64,000 nt of DNA from Guyanagaster necrorhizus (lineage: Eukaryota; Basidiomycota; Agaricomycetes; Agaricales; Physalacriaceae). Numbering within the stretch: the first letter of the stretch is position 1; every line of letters starts with the position of its first letter. Below, in pieces: positions 19,837-33,067 of this stretch. The position numbers and the translations under genes were made by a program. The notes beneath the pieces were generated by a model that was not told where the DNA came from, ran no database searches, and was given only the letters and a program-made list of their open reading frames with translations. The stretch lies in contig NW_025064888.1 of NCBI RefSeq assembly GCF_019112545.1, positions 1,119,620 through 1,183,619 of the forward strand, given 5' to 3'.

Positions 19837-22558
19837 ATGACCATGGTGCCCTCGGTGATGACCATGAAGCTCTCGACGACATCTTCAGCCAACCGATTGG
19901 CCCAGATTCCTCCCGAGACGGCGAACTTTGAGGAGATATGGACATTCCTCAAAGCAAGCGTCGACTGTATCATGTCCAATCCCAAGGCTGTCCTTACTTA
20001 TGCCAACTACATCAACCTGTACACAGTGATAGACAATTACTGCACGTCGACGAATGCGTCGGTAGGCATTGGTGACAGCAAGTTCGAACTTGTAGTAGTG
20101 CCACACTCGTGCTAACAACTATGCAGCGGGCGCCAATCTAGTCGGATCCGAGTTGTACCACAAGATGACCGAATACTTCACGATATATTTCGCCTCTATG
20201 AAGCAGGTTCGTCCTTGTCGCACCACAGCGATCGTCCTAATAACCGTATACAGACAGTTGTTTCGCTGCAAGAAGAGGAGCTCCTACGATATTATGCATC
20301 GGAATGGCATCGTTACACCACCGGGGCGAACTACCTCGACCATATCTTCGCCTCTTTCAATCGACATTGGGTCAAACTACAGCGCGATGAGGGGAAGAAA
20401 GAGATATATCCTGTGTATACGGTGAGTGGCGGCGGCCAGCAGTCATGCCGTTACCATTGACATCATCTCTATCAGCTTTGTCTCGCTCAATGGAAATCGC
20501 AATTGTTCCTTTTTATACAAACGGATAATCAGAAGCTGGCCAAAGCTGTCCTCCGCCTTATCGAACGTCATAGGAACGGCGAAATGATTGACCAGAGGCT
20601 TGTAAGGAACATGGTGCTGTCTTTCGTATCCTTAGGCCTCGACAACACCGATCTCAACAAAGAGTGTCTGGAAATGTACAATGAGTACATTGAAGCGCCG
20701 TTCATCCAAGATAAGGAGCAGTCCTACAAGAAGGAGTCAGAAGCTTTTCTTGCCGAGAATAAAGTTTCCGATTATCTGAAAAAGGTAGAAGAGCGTCTAC
20801 GGGAGGAGGACCGAGTAGAAATATATCTACACACCAAGACGCACAAAGAAATGATTCAGAAGTGTGAAGAAGTGCTCATCCGCCAATGTGCCCAGCCGAT
20901 GTGGGACAGCTTCCAAAAACTCCTGGACTTTGATCAAGACGAAGACCTCCAGCGTATGTACGCACTGTTGTCGCGTATTTCGGGCGGACTAGATCCGCTG
21001 AGGAAGCGATTCGAGGTGCACGTCAAGCAAGCAGGTCTATCAGCGATCTCGAAACTGGTGGGAGAGGGCAGTGCCGTGGATGTTGACCCCAAGATATACG
21101 TGGACGCATTGCTGGAGGTTCATCAGAAGAACTCCGAAACTGTTGCCCGATGTTTCCAAGGGGAAGTTGGATTTGCGGCCATTCTCGACAAGGCGTGCGA
21201 AGGGTTTGTCAACCGTAACGCCGCCACCGGATCGTCATCGACCAGGTCGCCCGAGCTGCTCGCCAAACACGCAGATATGCTTTTGCGGAAGATCAACAAG
21301 ATGGCTGAAGGAGATCTGGAGAGCGCGCTTAACCGTGTGGTCGGTTCCTCATTCAGCCAATTTTGGATTTGTATTGATTGGGTCTTTGTAGATGGTTCTC
21401 TTCAAGTATCTGGAAGACAAGGACGCCTTCCAAACGTTCTACACCACCAAACTTTCCAAGCGACTCATTCAAGGCGTATCTGCTTCTGATGAGAGCGAAG
21501 CCAGCATGGTATCGAAACTGAAGGAGGCTTGCGGTTTCGAATATACCAAAAAGATCCAACGCATGTTCACCGGTTCGTTGTTTTTGCGCCAGTACAAAAT
21601 GTCTGACTAACCGATGCCCACAATAGAAATCAGTCTGAGCAAGGATCTTACAGATTCATTCAAGGACCAGAACCACGATGATACGGGCATCACTTTCACC
21701 GTCATGGTCCTCGGCACTAACTTCTGGCCTCTCCACCCTCCGACCCACGGCTTTACCATTCCCGTCGAGATCATACCTACCTATGAAGGTTTCACGAAGT
21801 ACTACCAGAGTAAACACTCCGGTCGTAAATTGACATGGCTTTGGAACTACTCGACGAACGAACTGCGAACTAATTACCTGAACCAGAAATACATCTTGAT
21901 GACTAGCGCGTACCAGATGGCCGTTCTTGTTCAGTACAACCGAAATGACACGTTATCCTTGGATGAGCTGTCCGCAGCGACCGCGATCAGCAAGGACATC
22001 CTGTCCCAGGTATTGGCGTTGTTGGTGAAGGCTAAGATTCTCGTCAATGAGGAGAAGGACCAATACGATTTGAACCCTGGTTCGTGATAGGTTCCGCTCG
22101 TGCCTTCGCTTCATTGACCGGTCCTTATTCTCTCTTCAGGTTTCAAGTCAAAGAAGATTCGGGTCAATTTGAATCAGCGAATCAAAGCTGAAGTGAAGGC
22201 CGAGTCTTCTGACGTCCTCAAGGCCGTCGACGAAGACAGGAAATACGTTATCCGAGCTGCTATTGTTCGGTTCGTACAGTTCGCACTGTGCGTTCTCCAT
22301 ACGCTGACGGTATTGCAGAATCATGAAAGCCAATAGGACGATGAAAAACCAAGCCCTGATCCAGGAAGTCATTTCCCAGGTCTCTCAGCGTTTCGTTCCC
22401 AAGATTCCTGACATCAAAAAGGTGCGGTCCTGTTAGGCATATCGAAAAATACCTGTTCTTACATATATTCTTCCCACCAGGCCGTGGAGGCCCTTTTGGA
22501 GCAGGAGTACATAGAACGAGTTGACGGACAGAGAGACACGTTTGCCTATGTTGCATAA
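19837..22558 (+). CDS. CUL1: Cullin-1 family scaffold of SCF ubiquitin ligases
   Basis: Scaffold joining Skp1/F-box adaptors at its N-terminus to Rbx1-E2 at its C-terminus. The first ATG is at 19837. Exons read [26 protein letters not shown], then [19 protein letters not shown], then [20 protein letters not shown] (cullin repeats). The largest exon (about 20503-21342) carries further repeats. The cullin-homology domain follows: [70 protein letters not shown]. The winged-helix end has the neddylation site ([20 protein letters not shown]) and the terminus [15 protein letters not shown]. Introns are about 50-60 bases, one of 54 bases at about 21340-21391 being in frame. No damage seen. Confidence 0.93.
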
Positions 22559-23332
22559 TTTCTCTGCTCCCTTCCTCACTTGTATCGCCACATCATCGCT
22601 CATTCCTTGTATCATAATGCATATACGTTAGAAAGTCGGCTTAGTTCCTGTCATATACATTACTCGTCGTAATACACTGGCCTATTACATCTTTACTCCA
22701 GACTCGATTTCTCCCGAAATCATCGTACCGCCTTTACTGCCGGTGAGGACTGGATAGGCGGAGGCATAATTGTGATGAGAAACACAAAGTAATGGCAGAT
22801 ACTGATCGGTTCCTTGAGATGGAAATCTTAGGACGTGCAAGCAAGATGGAAGCTATTTCGCGAGCTTCGGCAAGAGTGCTCATGTGCTCACGACGAAAGA
22901 TGAATCCGGAAATGTTATCAAGCTGGTGGCTTTCATGACAATCATGCTCACTCGCTCTGCTGAGAGCATTGGCTCCCTCCTGCGAGGGGATCTCGAGGAC
23001 ATTTGGCGGGCTCTCTGGATGTGCTTGTATGATTCGTTCGGAGAGTTTGCCGGCGAGTTGAGCGTTCGTCTGATGGATCCCGTATCTCCCTTTCTTTGCT
23101 GTGGACAAATGAAGGCTGGTCTTGGGGTCTCAGCAAACCAGGTTTTTTTCTGGTATCAAAGTTACTTCTGTTATTGATAGAATTACATGCACATGTAACG
23201 AAATGCGAATGCTTATATCTCTTTCTCATGGTCAAGCGCATATTCCAATGTCGATTTCAGTTCCTGCCATTGCCTTGCCTGCCTTCAATTCATTAGCACG
23301 GTAGCCCATATCCAGCATCGCTTGACAGTCAT
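22559..23332. other. Region downstream of cullin; possible remains of the next gene's C-terminus
   Basis: Short frames on both strands but no clear gene. It lies where the C-terminal third of the DUF4470-type pseudogene would be expected. I could not recognise that part, including its MYND zinc finger, with confidence. Confidence 0.3.
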
Positions 23333-24391
23333 CTACAAATTGCTTCGCCTGGTATGTATTCCCATGCACTTTGTCACGCACCGGATACGAAGATTGCATT
23401 CCAGTCCCAAGCCACCCGACCACTCTTCAAACTGTATCTTCGCCACGATTACCACCGTCTCCACAGTCAGGATCCGCTCATGATCGCCAGAAACGGTAGA
23501 CGCCATTGCGGCGAGATGGAATGGTAGAATCGGATCGGTGCCGTAAGTGCACATGAAAGATAACTTATGACCTTTCGATTGAATGGACGAACGTGGGATT
23601 GACATGCAAGGATGGTGGAGAACTGGCAACCAACGGAGTATGCGTAACTCTGGATTTCCAGTACGATTTGAAATGATTTGGAGCAAGCTTTCCAATGTCC
23701 TGCCACAGTGACCGACACGCATTGTACACTAAGCTGTCCTCGGATGCTTCGGCGGCGGCGAGTCTGGAGACGCTGTTTGCCTTGTTCAGACAGGCGATCC
23801 GTGCAAAGAAAGCGTTCCCAGTAACCTCGTAGTTCCAAGAGTGTAGCATTGGTACAGAACCTCGAGAAGGCGCCATACGTAGATTGATTCCATTCATCTG
23901 ACGACTTGGCTAGGTCTGCGAGTTTTTGACACTGATCCGATGAGAGGGTTGCGAGAAGCTTTATCAAGGTAAAAAATCGTAGAAGATTTCCCATATGTTG
24001 CTGACATGAGTTCCCGCTTCATCATCTGCGAGCAACGTCAAGAGCAAGACATTTCGAGATAGACACCAAAGTGAGTTTCAAACCAGGTTGAACATGCCAC
24101 ACTTCACGCTTACCGAGTACATCGGGCTCAATATCGCAGCAAGTTGCATCAATTTTGTAACGAGCTATATTGAACAAATCAGTCATTCATAACTTCGGGA
24201 AAAAAAACGGCTAAATACGTACGGGCTACAAGGTCAGCAAAGCAGGTATACAAAATACTGCGAGGATCTCCGCATCCCAAGAGGGGAATATCCGCAGGGA
24301 TGTTGGGGGATAATTCCTAGGTGAGACAATTAGGAGGAGTGTTGCCAATCGGATAGAAAAATGCGCTAGGCCACGACGGGGGATGAGACAT
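23333..24391 (-). pseudogene. Broken DUF4470 / MYND-type fungal gene
   Basis: The N-terminus from ATG 24391 reads MSHPPSWPSAFFYPIGNTPP, then, after a stop, ELSPNIPADIPLLGCGDPRS and ILYT, the hallmark DUF4470 start. Downstream exons give CCDIEPDVL, RNVLLLTLLADD, NIWEIFYDF, then CQKLADLAKSSDEWNQSTYG, FSRFCTNATLLELRGYW and KLSFMCTYGTDPILPFHLA. Damage: an in-frame TAG at 24317-24319; a one-base deletion in a T6 run (plus strand A6 at 23971-23976) separating IFYDF from the next segment; and a frame change near 23575. One expected acceptor also lacks AG. Function of the family is unknown. A sequencing error could explain one frameshift, not all the damage. Confidence 0.75.
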
Positions 24392-25105
24392 GACGAGAGA
24401 AACAAGAAAGCTAGAGGTGCTTCATTCTGGTGTTTTAAGCTCATTCTCAAGACACCTCATGGCGGAGAACACGCTTGCTACACGTGCCTGTGAAGAGCCA
24501 GAAGAGAGTCACACTGAACTTGCATCGCAATGAATTTGAGAAACATCAGCGTTCAAGGTTTGGGAAATGGAGAACGCCCCCGCAGCACGTGTCTTCCCGT
24601 GCGGAGGGGTCCCCGGGGAACACGAAAATATCGCACCCGAAGGACGTATGTCAAGGGCAAAATAGCTTACCTTGAGGATCCAGGTGGTCGGACCATTGAC
24701 TAACGAATTATGCCTATAGGCGTTCGCTGCGAAAAAAATAAAAAGTGACATCCGACACCGGTCTGAGCTGGCGGTGCATCGCTGCGCAATAAGATACGAA
24801 GATATTCCTCGTCTAGAGAGCCCCGTTCACGAAAGCCAGAGTACAATTGCCAAACCCACAACCAGGGCCATCGTAACATCGGCCCGTGGGTAGCCAAACG
24901 ACTCAGACACCTCAAACCACCAGATATCTTTCAAGGCGGTCAAAACTTGGTAAACGTTCAAAGTTTTATTATCACCTACAGTAATACAGCTCCCAAATGA
25001 TCTTGCCGCAGACGCGGAAAGCGGCTCGCAGATCTTAAGGTAAGAAATTGGGAACAGCCCCGGTGTCCAGAGTCTTACGTCACTCAACGCTTATTATCGG
25101 TGCCT
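24392..25105. other. Intergenic; unassigned minus-strand frame 24827-25087
   Basis: An 86-codon minus-strand frame contains hydrophobic and ordinary stretches but matches no family I know and has no clear exon partners. No RNA gene or repeat recognised. Confidence 0.25.
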
Positions 25106-26702
25106 CTAACCAAGCCTCGGCTTCTTCCTACCATGAGGGTTCGCTGCATTACCACTGGCCCCTTGGCCGACGTAAACACCATTACCTCCACTCAGACTAC
25201 CAAAGCTCGCCGAGCTACCCGGTTTAGATTGCGTCTGAGGCTGGGCAAATGGCGCGCCTGGCGCCATGAGAGGCTGATGTGGGTGTGAATTATTCATAGC
25301 CATAGGAATCATCGATGATGGACCTTCGTCCTGGGTTATTCGGCGAGGCGGTGGTATCTGATGTGGTGCCACGGATTCGAAGGCGCTGCAAGTTATTGAG
25401 TAAACGGGCTACAGGCGCGAGAATTAGAAAGGAAAAAAAAAACGCACTTCCATGTTGGTAAGGGCTCCTCGTGGAACCATTTATGTTGTAGCGCCTCACT
25501 CGCAGTAAGCCTCTTGTCTGGGTCGTATGCAAAAAGATGCCGAAGAAGGTCGTAGCCTTGCGTGGAACGTATGCGCGGTTGACACCAGTCATGAAGGTGA
25601 TTGGGAAAGCTGACTATTGCATGAGAGTCTGACGGAGCGCGTGGAGGCTACTCACAAGTCCAATCGTTTCATGTTCTGATATTCTGGCATATTCCTCAGT
25701 CCACACCAGTCCTTTTCTGAAATGAATACGGTCAGCAAGGGCGCCGATTTTGTATGACGCAGCACGAACCGTCTGGTGTTCCTAGAACCTCAAATATCTT
25801 GAGTAACTGGTCCCGCTGAAAGGGCACGTTCTTCTTCGAATCCAGCTTGGCCTCTTCACCTTTGAATATCGGTCGAAGGCTGGCTAGCTCCGCCATAACA
25901 CATCCGACAGCCCAGCAATCGATCGCCTTGTTGTAATGCTTCGCTCCCATAAGCAACTCCGGCGCCCTATACCAGATTGTCACGACGACCTTGTCTCCGG
26001 CGAAGAGTGGCTGAAGGGGCTCATACACAAGACGAGCGAGTCCCAGGTCACCAATTTTCACTACACCCTCGGAGGTGATGAGAATATTGGCGGGTTTGAG
26101 ATCTCGATGTAATATATGGCAGGAATGGAGGTAAAGGAGACCGTTGAAAAGCTGATAGATCAGGGACTTCAACACGGGTGTAGAAATGGAACAACGTAAT
26201 GTTTGGGAATGATGATGTATAACTTTCTGTAAAACATTTTGCGCGGTGAGCAGATAGATGGTCCATTCAGATGGTTTGCACTGACTAAGAAATCATGCTC
26301 GGCGTAGTCAAAGACCATGTATATGGACTTGTCCTCTAGAATGACCTCCTTAAGGGACACGACATTATCATGATTTATTTCTCGATTGAGCTGTAAGGTT
26401 TCGATATAAGTGGGAAAATAAACGTTATAGATGCAACTCACCGCGATCTCTCGGATGGCACTCTGACTGATACCAGTGTATGTGACCACGTCGCCCTCCT
26501 TGTCAGGCTTGAACTTCTTTATGGCATGAATCCTCTGATCATCTCCAAGACTCTGCGCCTTGTATACACGTCCATAAGTCCCAGAAGAGATGAAGCCGAG
26601 AATGCTGTATTTCGACGTGACTGGACGATGAGCTTGGTCTCTTTTGGCGCGGTACAGACGCATAGGATCATGTTGAAGGACACTCGAAATTTCATCCAAC
26701 AT
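25106..26702 (-). CDS. SSN3: Mediator kinase CDK8 (Ssn3/Srb10)
   Basis: Cyclin-dependent kinase of the Mediator CDK module; with cyclin C it phosphorylates RNA polymerase II CTD and transcription factors. From ATG 26702: glycine-rich loop [15 protein letters not shown]-site Lys in HAIKKFKPD, helix C in [18 protein letters not shown], catalytic loop [10 protein letters not shown], then GDLGLARL (DLG in place of DFG, as in fungal Srb10). [19 protein letters not shown] and [17 protein letters not shown] are CDK8 signatures; an activation-loop phospho-Thr is not expected in this family. The tail (about 25106-25380) is Pro/Gln/Ser-rich and ends GRKKPRLG, a likely NLS. About six introns. Divergent from CHS5. 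Confidence 0.93.
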
Positions 26703-27540
26703 GTCAAGAGATATCTTGTCGTCAATCCAATCACCGAGGACTTGTTACATGGCCCACAGCCGCAAGTACGAGGGGAATGATTACGTAAGTACCCTGTTGG
26801 GCGAAAATATTGCAAAAAATATTCAAAATTGTCGTAGGAATGAAAAAAAATATGCAACAAAATCAGGATGCCAGTCATATATTATATACGTCGTTACATA
26901 TCAGACCACTTTCTATTACACCAACACAACAGCGCTTCCCTTGATGCTGATAGACAAGGAGAGCGATAGTAGAAACGTGACACAATCATTATGCAGCTTC
27001 GAAAACATGTACGCAATTGGCTTGATTCTTTCGAATGTCCGTGAACCTCAACCAGGTCGATTGACGCGCATAGGGCATGGATGGCTACTGCAGGATGCAA
27101 GCGGCAGTAGGGTTCGGTTTATTTCCGGATTCTGTCCTAGACGCTACACATGCTGCAAGAAACCCCGGAAATAGGTGTGCAGTTCGAAGAAATGTGGAAA
27201 AAGAGACAGAGGGGGGGTGGAGGAGAAATGGAGGAGAGAAACCTCTGGTCATATATGAGTTCGAATTGTCTGCACGATGGACGGTGCCAAAATATGGATT
27301 CATGGTATAAAAATAGAGCTGAGGCGAAGAGATTGGAAAATGTCCGAGCATGTAAAGCCGTGGAATGACTCTTGTCTTACGCGGATGAAAACAGAAGTAT
27401 CTCGTAGGTGCCACCCCGCAGGGGAACGATTATGTAAGGGAAATATTACCAAAAGAGAGGTATCGACGACGTATCGTGTCAAGTTTCATCATCTTCTGTC
27501 TATTACGACGCGCTCGACCTGGCATACAGCGGCATCGACG
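26703..27540. other. Divergent intergenic region between CDK8 and CHS5
   Basis: About 840 bases containing both promoters. Open frames such as 27085-27414 on the minus strand are low-complexity and unlike any known protein. No regulatory motif is clear enough to call. Confidence 0.35.
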
Positions 27541-29116
27541 ATGGAGAAGATACCAGAAAGCTTTACTTTTACCGTTGGCAAACTCGGTACGGATTAATAT
27601 TCCTGTATCGTATCCGGTACTGACATAACCACAGATGCTGGAATGGCTGTAAGAGCGATTCTTCGGGACATCGTATGCTGGGTAATTGACCTGACCATCA
27701 CTGCAGATTCTGCTGGGTGAACGCGCTCACCTTATCGAGTTTCCTTCTGTCCTCTTACCGCCCGGAGCGACGACGGGGTCGATAGTCAGCATTGCCGTGC
27801 ACCAAAATCACGCAGAAGAGAAGCGACGCGAGGAGGACTTTTGGTCGTTGCAGGAGGACATTCTGAAAGAATATGGGGTCGTGAAGCCGTCCAATCCTGA
27901 CCTTCAAGTGGCGTTATCCCATTGTGCTGGATGAAATAACCCCGCTAACCGTCTTGTAGCTACGCCATGTTACCCAGACCTCAGTCACACTCGAATGGCC
28001 ATCTATCCAGCTCGCCACAGCAAAACTACGCTCTCTGGATATCTACAGGAATGGCGAACGACTGGCATCGATACCGTCCCCACTGACCAACACCTCGACA
28101 AAGCTATCCGGCCTCCAAACAGACGAAGAATACACCTTCCAACTCATCCTTCGAACCACCGCCGGAACTTTCCCCTCAAACATCGTCCGCGTCCGCACCC
28201 ACACCATGACCAACACCTCAGGCATCTCCGTATGCTTCGGCAACGTCCAGGACTCCGTCTTTCTCGAGAACACCAAGATGGCGCTGCGGGAAATGAAAGC
28301 CAAATGGAGCGACAAGATACAAATCGACACGACCCATTTCATATGTACCACACCAGCTATGACGACGAATGGTGCACAAGCTACAGGGGACACCGCTGGC
28401 GCCCCCGGGATCGAATACCAACGAGCACTACAGCTCAGCATCCCAGTCCTCTACCCAGACTGGGTCATCGCATGTTACACCGAAAAACGGTCAGGCCCCC
28501 CTCACTCACATCCACCCATACCCCCCTCTCCCACTAAACTTTTTTTTTTTTTTCTCTTTTCTACAGAATGGTTCCCATCGGTGCTTTTGACCTCAAAGCC
28601 GACCGAGTGACACCGCTGCGCTCCCAATCACTATCCCAAGTCGCTATAAACCGCAGCCCTGACACGGCCGCCCAGCGCAATGCCACCAATCGCGCCTCCA
28701 TGCCGGCGACAGTCTCATCCACCTCACCGCCCGGCACGCACTCCCCCTTTGTCAACCAACCCGCTTTCGAATCCACGCCTGAAGAAGCTGCTGCTGCTGC
28801 TGCGGAAGAAGAGGCTCGAGCTCCTGCGACGGACGTGTCGACGAGGAGGAAGAGCAGGAGCGGGACGATGAATCGGGAGTTCAAGTTCCCTTCGCCATTA
28901 TCGTCGCCCACGGTCGCGAAGCGTGAGTCCGGGGCTGCCAGTAGTAACTCGCCTCCACCTATATTGCGGGGTGAGCTGGGAAGGCAGGAGGGTGTTATGA
29001 CACCTTCGAGCATAGAGGTCCCTCCGCCGCCGCCCGTGGAAAAAGAAAGATCGACAAACAGCGTAGATGAAACGGAGGATGATGTTGGGCCCACGGTAGA
29101 GGTCGATTTGAGCTGA
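27541..29116 (+). CDS. CHS5: Exomer scaffold Chs5 (FN3-BRCT)
   Basis: Core of the exomer coat, which exports chitin synthase and other cargo from the trans-Golgi to the plasma membrane. The N-terminal module reads MEKIPESFTFTVGKL, then a microexon of 14 bases (AGMA), then ILLGERAHLIEFPSVLLPPG and a helix. The FN3 domain runs VTLEWPSIQLATAKLRSLDI to YTFQLILRTTAGTFPSN. The BRCT domain starts ISVCFGNVQDSV and ends IPVLYPDWVIACYTEKR. The last exon (from about 28567) is a disordered Ser/Pro/Ala tail with an acidic end (VDETEDDVGPTVEVDLS). Introns at about 27587, 27643, 27910 and 28490. It faces VPS41 tail to tail, 154 bases apart. Confidence 0.9.
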
Positions 29117-29270
29117 TCAGTGTTTAGGACTAGGACCTTTTCTCCTGTTCCTACTCTACTTAATGATATAACCTAAAGGCGAATCCCTCACCCAACAATG
29201 CATCCTTTCTGGGGTATATATATTATAGCATGGGTAACAACACAGACAGAACGCTGAACAGTCGAGATAA

Positions 29271-32200
29271 TCATGATAATCCCATGCCTTCGCTCTTATT
29301 ATGACAGATCGGACAGCCATGTTCTATCTGCGCCCGGACAATGGATTCGCTGAGTAAAAAAAAAAAAAACGTTGAACGTTGAACGACCATGAAAAAAGAG
29401 AACTGCTCACAATGCAATTTTCCCGCTCATTCCTCTCCCAGACGGACCTGCTATTCCAACTCCACGGAGCACAGGATCCGGCTGTGGGGGGAGGTGGTCG
29501 CCGCCACTAACGCAGGACGCATGGACGACATGCCGGCACAGGAACAGCATTATCAACGCCTGTGGTGATTGCTGTAAAGGCTCGGTACATATAGGACATG
29601 GTCTCGTCCCTAGAGAAGATCTGTCAGGCCAGGTCTCCAAATAATATCATGTATTGTATAGCACATACCAGTCAAGAAGAACCCACTCGTCTGGTCCGCG
29701 TAGAGCTTACGCGAAAGATCGGATATATCGACGTTCAATATCGTCTGACAACCATCCAGCAATGATATCTGAAGTTGAAAGTCCTGAAGGATCTTGATGA
29801 GCGCTTCCTTTAGTCCAGGGATCTCCAGTCCGTTCTTGATTCGTCTGATCAAGCGAATAGGATTGATCTCCGGTCCAACATTCTCCAATAGGCCCCGGAT
29901 GAACGCTAGATATGCCCCCAATTAGGAGCCGCGTTAGTAGGATGCAGATTCAAACTAATACTGACCTGGACGACTTTCGGAATACATGAGCAGGTCCTCC
30001 CAGAGGTCATCGTCGGCTTGCTCTTTCGCAAATTCGATCGCCTAAGACGACGATAAAGTCAATTTTGGAAGGCGGAGGGCCAACTGACGAGAAACCTGCC
30101 TGGCGAACATCACCCAGTTTCTCAATGATAAGCGTGAGCGCCTTCTTGTTGTTTCCCATACGACCAAGAAGATACACCATCTCCGGAACCAGGTCTCGAT
30201 CTTGACAAACAGTATACGCCTAAGACGACGATCAAGTATCTTGATACAGAAGAGAATGGAGACGGCCTACGATCTCAAGGTTGTAGTCAGTGCTCGCACG
30301 AAGGAAATCGACCAATCTTTGCCTCGCGTATTCAGCATACAATTTCACCTGATAATAGCTTTTAAGATACACGTCCAATCTCTGATCTTGGAAACGCACC
30401 AACATATCCGCGAAATTGGATACAAGCTGAGGATCCCTGCTGACGAGAGCATCGAGATAGAGAAACAGATACCGCGGCTGGGATTGGAGCTGAGGCACAA
30501 CCCTTTGGATCTACAGGAGGATGTCAACGGAGTTAATGTATGCGCGTAAACACGAACATGGATAGAATGAATGTTGTCTACCAACAAAGAGATGGCATCG
30601 CTCTTGTCTTCGTCGACAACTTCTCCAGCTTCCTGCCTTTTTCTGATTCGTTCATGGTCAAACTCTACCAGAAGAAGTACCTGGTCCTGGACATCCGTAA
30701 ACAGATTATGCTCCCGAATTACATCGAGAACGTTCGGTCTACGAAGACGTAGAAAGTACGTAAGAGCTTTCCCATGCTGTCGATTAGCAGTATATCTGGG
30801 ACGTTTCACCATTAGTGGGCTTGGTAGAGGAAAGGAAGGGACGTACAATTCTGCTAAACACTCCATCAAGATCGTAGTGTCTGGCGACGAAGATATTGTC
30901 TTGGATGTTGAGGCGGTCTTATCCAATTCTGAACGAACCGCAACAATAACTGCAGCAATATCATAAATATCCTTAGGCCATTCCTTTATCGTTTGTTGCA
31001 ATGCCTACGGGAAGAATAGTCAGATGTGTGCTTCGAGAGCCAAGTTAAAGAGAATGTTACATGTAGATCGTGCGCAAGGAAATGAGCTAGCATCATTTCA
31101 TACACAAGATGATCTAACCGAGGATTCTCCGTAGGTACGTAGGGAATGATGGCCTAAAGATTGACTGAGTACAACAATCCGAGACATCCGATAACTTGCC
31201 TACCTGCAATTGCCGTTTCCCAGCGAATGTAAAAATCCAATCTTCCCATCGTTTTGAATCATGCGCGCAAACCTTCGGACATAACTGTGCAGCCTTGACA
31301 AAGTCACCTAGATTTTAATCAAGCCCAATCCTGAAAAGTCGCATGGTTTCAACATACCGTCGTTGATGAGATGTTCAATGTATCGCTGGCCAATCTCCGA
31401 AGCGGTTAAGCCATCATCGCCTTCTTCCACTGTATCGCCACTGGCCTCGATGATCTCGAGCTCTTCCAGCGCCTCTTCATACCTCTTCCGCTCAACCAGC
31501 CAATGAACATGGTCCCTCCGGTCTCGAGGTTTCACGAGGATTATGTCCCGGGGACTCAACACGACGTATGATCTACCCTCATTTGTAACGTCTGAACGCA
31601 AAGGGTCTGTATCAACCTCAGCCAAAACGTAATCGTTACAGCCCCATCTTTGATAGTTTGACACGCTAAGCGCATCAGCTGCGAGCTCTTCGCCTGAACG
31701 AGAAATTATCCGTAACTCGGGACGGTCAGCAACTTTCCGAGCCTGTTTGTCGCGGTCTTGAGTCATTTCCTCCCTGAAAGACGTGTCAGGCGGGCTGTAC
31801 ACTAGTATTAGCAGAGAGGAAGGGGTAGATGACTGTGTAGATATGGACGATGCTGTTCTCGTATGTTCCCCGGAATGGATGCTCGATGCATGGTCAGAAT
31901 GAGAGATAGATGAGGGAGGCGTGGGGTGGGGAAGAATACCGGCAATCATGCCGTCCAGCTGGAAAACAGCGGTTATTTCAACGAGAAGAGGAGGTAGGTT
32001 GGCAGATGCCGACGTAGTAGCCGTCCGGGGCCTTGCACGAATTCTGGCAACCTTGATATGGTCTGCCCAGGATATCAAAAGGGTGGAGTCGTCCTGCCAA
32101 TGAAGTGTACACTTGAACAAATCGGCGCGCGGACTGTCCGCGGGACGGTCAATGAAAGTTATCCGGGTCTGGGATGTCGTGTCGTAAATTTTGACACCCT

Positions 32201-33067
32201 GTGGAGGTGTTGGCAATCGTTAAGCAACAGGATCAAATAACGGACCAGGTCATTCGCCCAAGCAATCAGCTTGCCTCTCCACCGCGCCTGCCAGATCGGT
32301 CCCTCGCCGATATGCAAGACCGTCTGCCTGTGGCCAAGCCAGCCTTTCTCGTGCAACACCAATGATCCCGCCAGGCCTCCACTGACGAAAGCTCTGGTAC
32401 TTTTCTTCGCGAAATTCGGCTCCAACGACACGGTGCGTGTGGGACGTTTCATATCAAAGGCGTAGGACTCGGTCGTTGACAGTGATTTAATGACGACCTG
32501 TCCTATACAGTGTATCATCATCAGCAGCAGCATTACATTGGTGCCAGTGCCTGGAGCTCACCATCAATCGAAGCCGTGGCAATGAAATCTCCAGTGACAT
32601 CAATGCATATATCAACAACAGACGCCTGATGAGGCTTGTATGACTTGAACCGCTTGCCGGAGAGGTCGAGTATATGAACGAAGCCTGCATGTGTTCCTAG
32701 AGCCTTGCTTGCCCGATATTAATGCCGTCGAATTAAAAAAAATGCGAACAAACGCATTCACCATGGTTTTGCCGTTCGAAATGGCCAGAGCTGATGCTGA
32801 ATCCTTCTTGAAGAGATCAGGGATGAATCCACCTATTCGTTCGTACTTGAGTGCTGGTTCATCCTCGTCCTCTTCATCATCATCTTCTTCGCCGTCTTCC
32901 TCCTCCCCGTTCACTTGCTCGTCGCTGCTTGAATCCTCGTCACGGGAGTCAACGTCACTCATTTCCGATGGGCTTTCCGATATTTCGACAGTATCTTCCT
33001 TCTCCTCTTGACCATTCACCATTGGCGCACCATTGACGCGGCCTTCGGGACCATCTGAGGTGCTCAT
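29271..33067 (-). CDS. VPS41: Vacuolar protein sorting 41 (HOPS subunit)
   Basis: HOPS tethering subunit for vacuole fusion and AP-3 traffic. From ATG 33067: an acidic N-terminus (SDVDSRDEDSSSDEQ, then EEEDGEEDDDEED), WD-type repeats (VDICIDVTGDFIATASIDGQ; ARWRGKLIAWANDLGVKIYD), a long beta-propeller with a Ser/Thr insert, then clathrin-heavy-chain-like alpha repeats (AIIPYVPTENPRLDH; MVYLLGRMGNNKKALTLI). The C-terminal RING-H2 is split by an intron: RPCPICTEPL, FLCRHVVHASC, then GKIAFESIVRAQIEHGCPIC, stop at 29271-29273. I placed the last exon across a poly-T intron (near 29340-29405) because the first stop would otherwise cut the RING. About 15 introns. Confidence 0.92.

Noticed and set aside
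22884..23177. Plus-strand frame with amphipathic segments downstream of cullin
   Set aside because: No family match, overlaps competing frames, and lies in the decayed tail of the DUF4470-type gene.
27085..27414. Minus-strand 109-codon frame between CDK8 and CHS5
   Set aside because: Composition is not protein-like, no motif, and it sits in the shared promoter region.
28561..29094. Minus-strand 177-codon frame opposite CHS5
   Set aside because: Low-complexity shadow of the Ser/Pro/Ala tail of Chs5.
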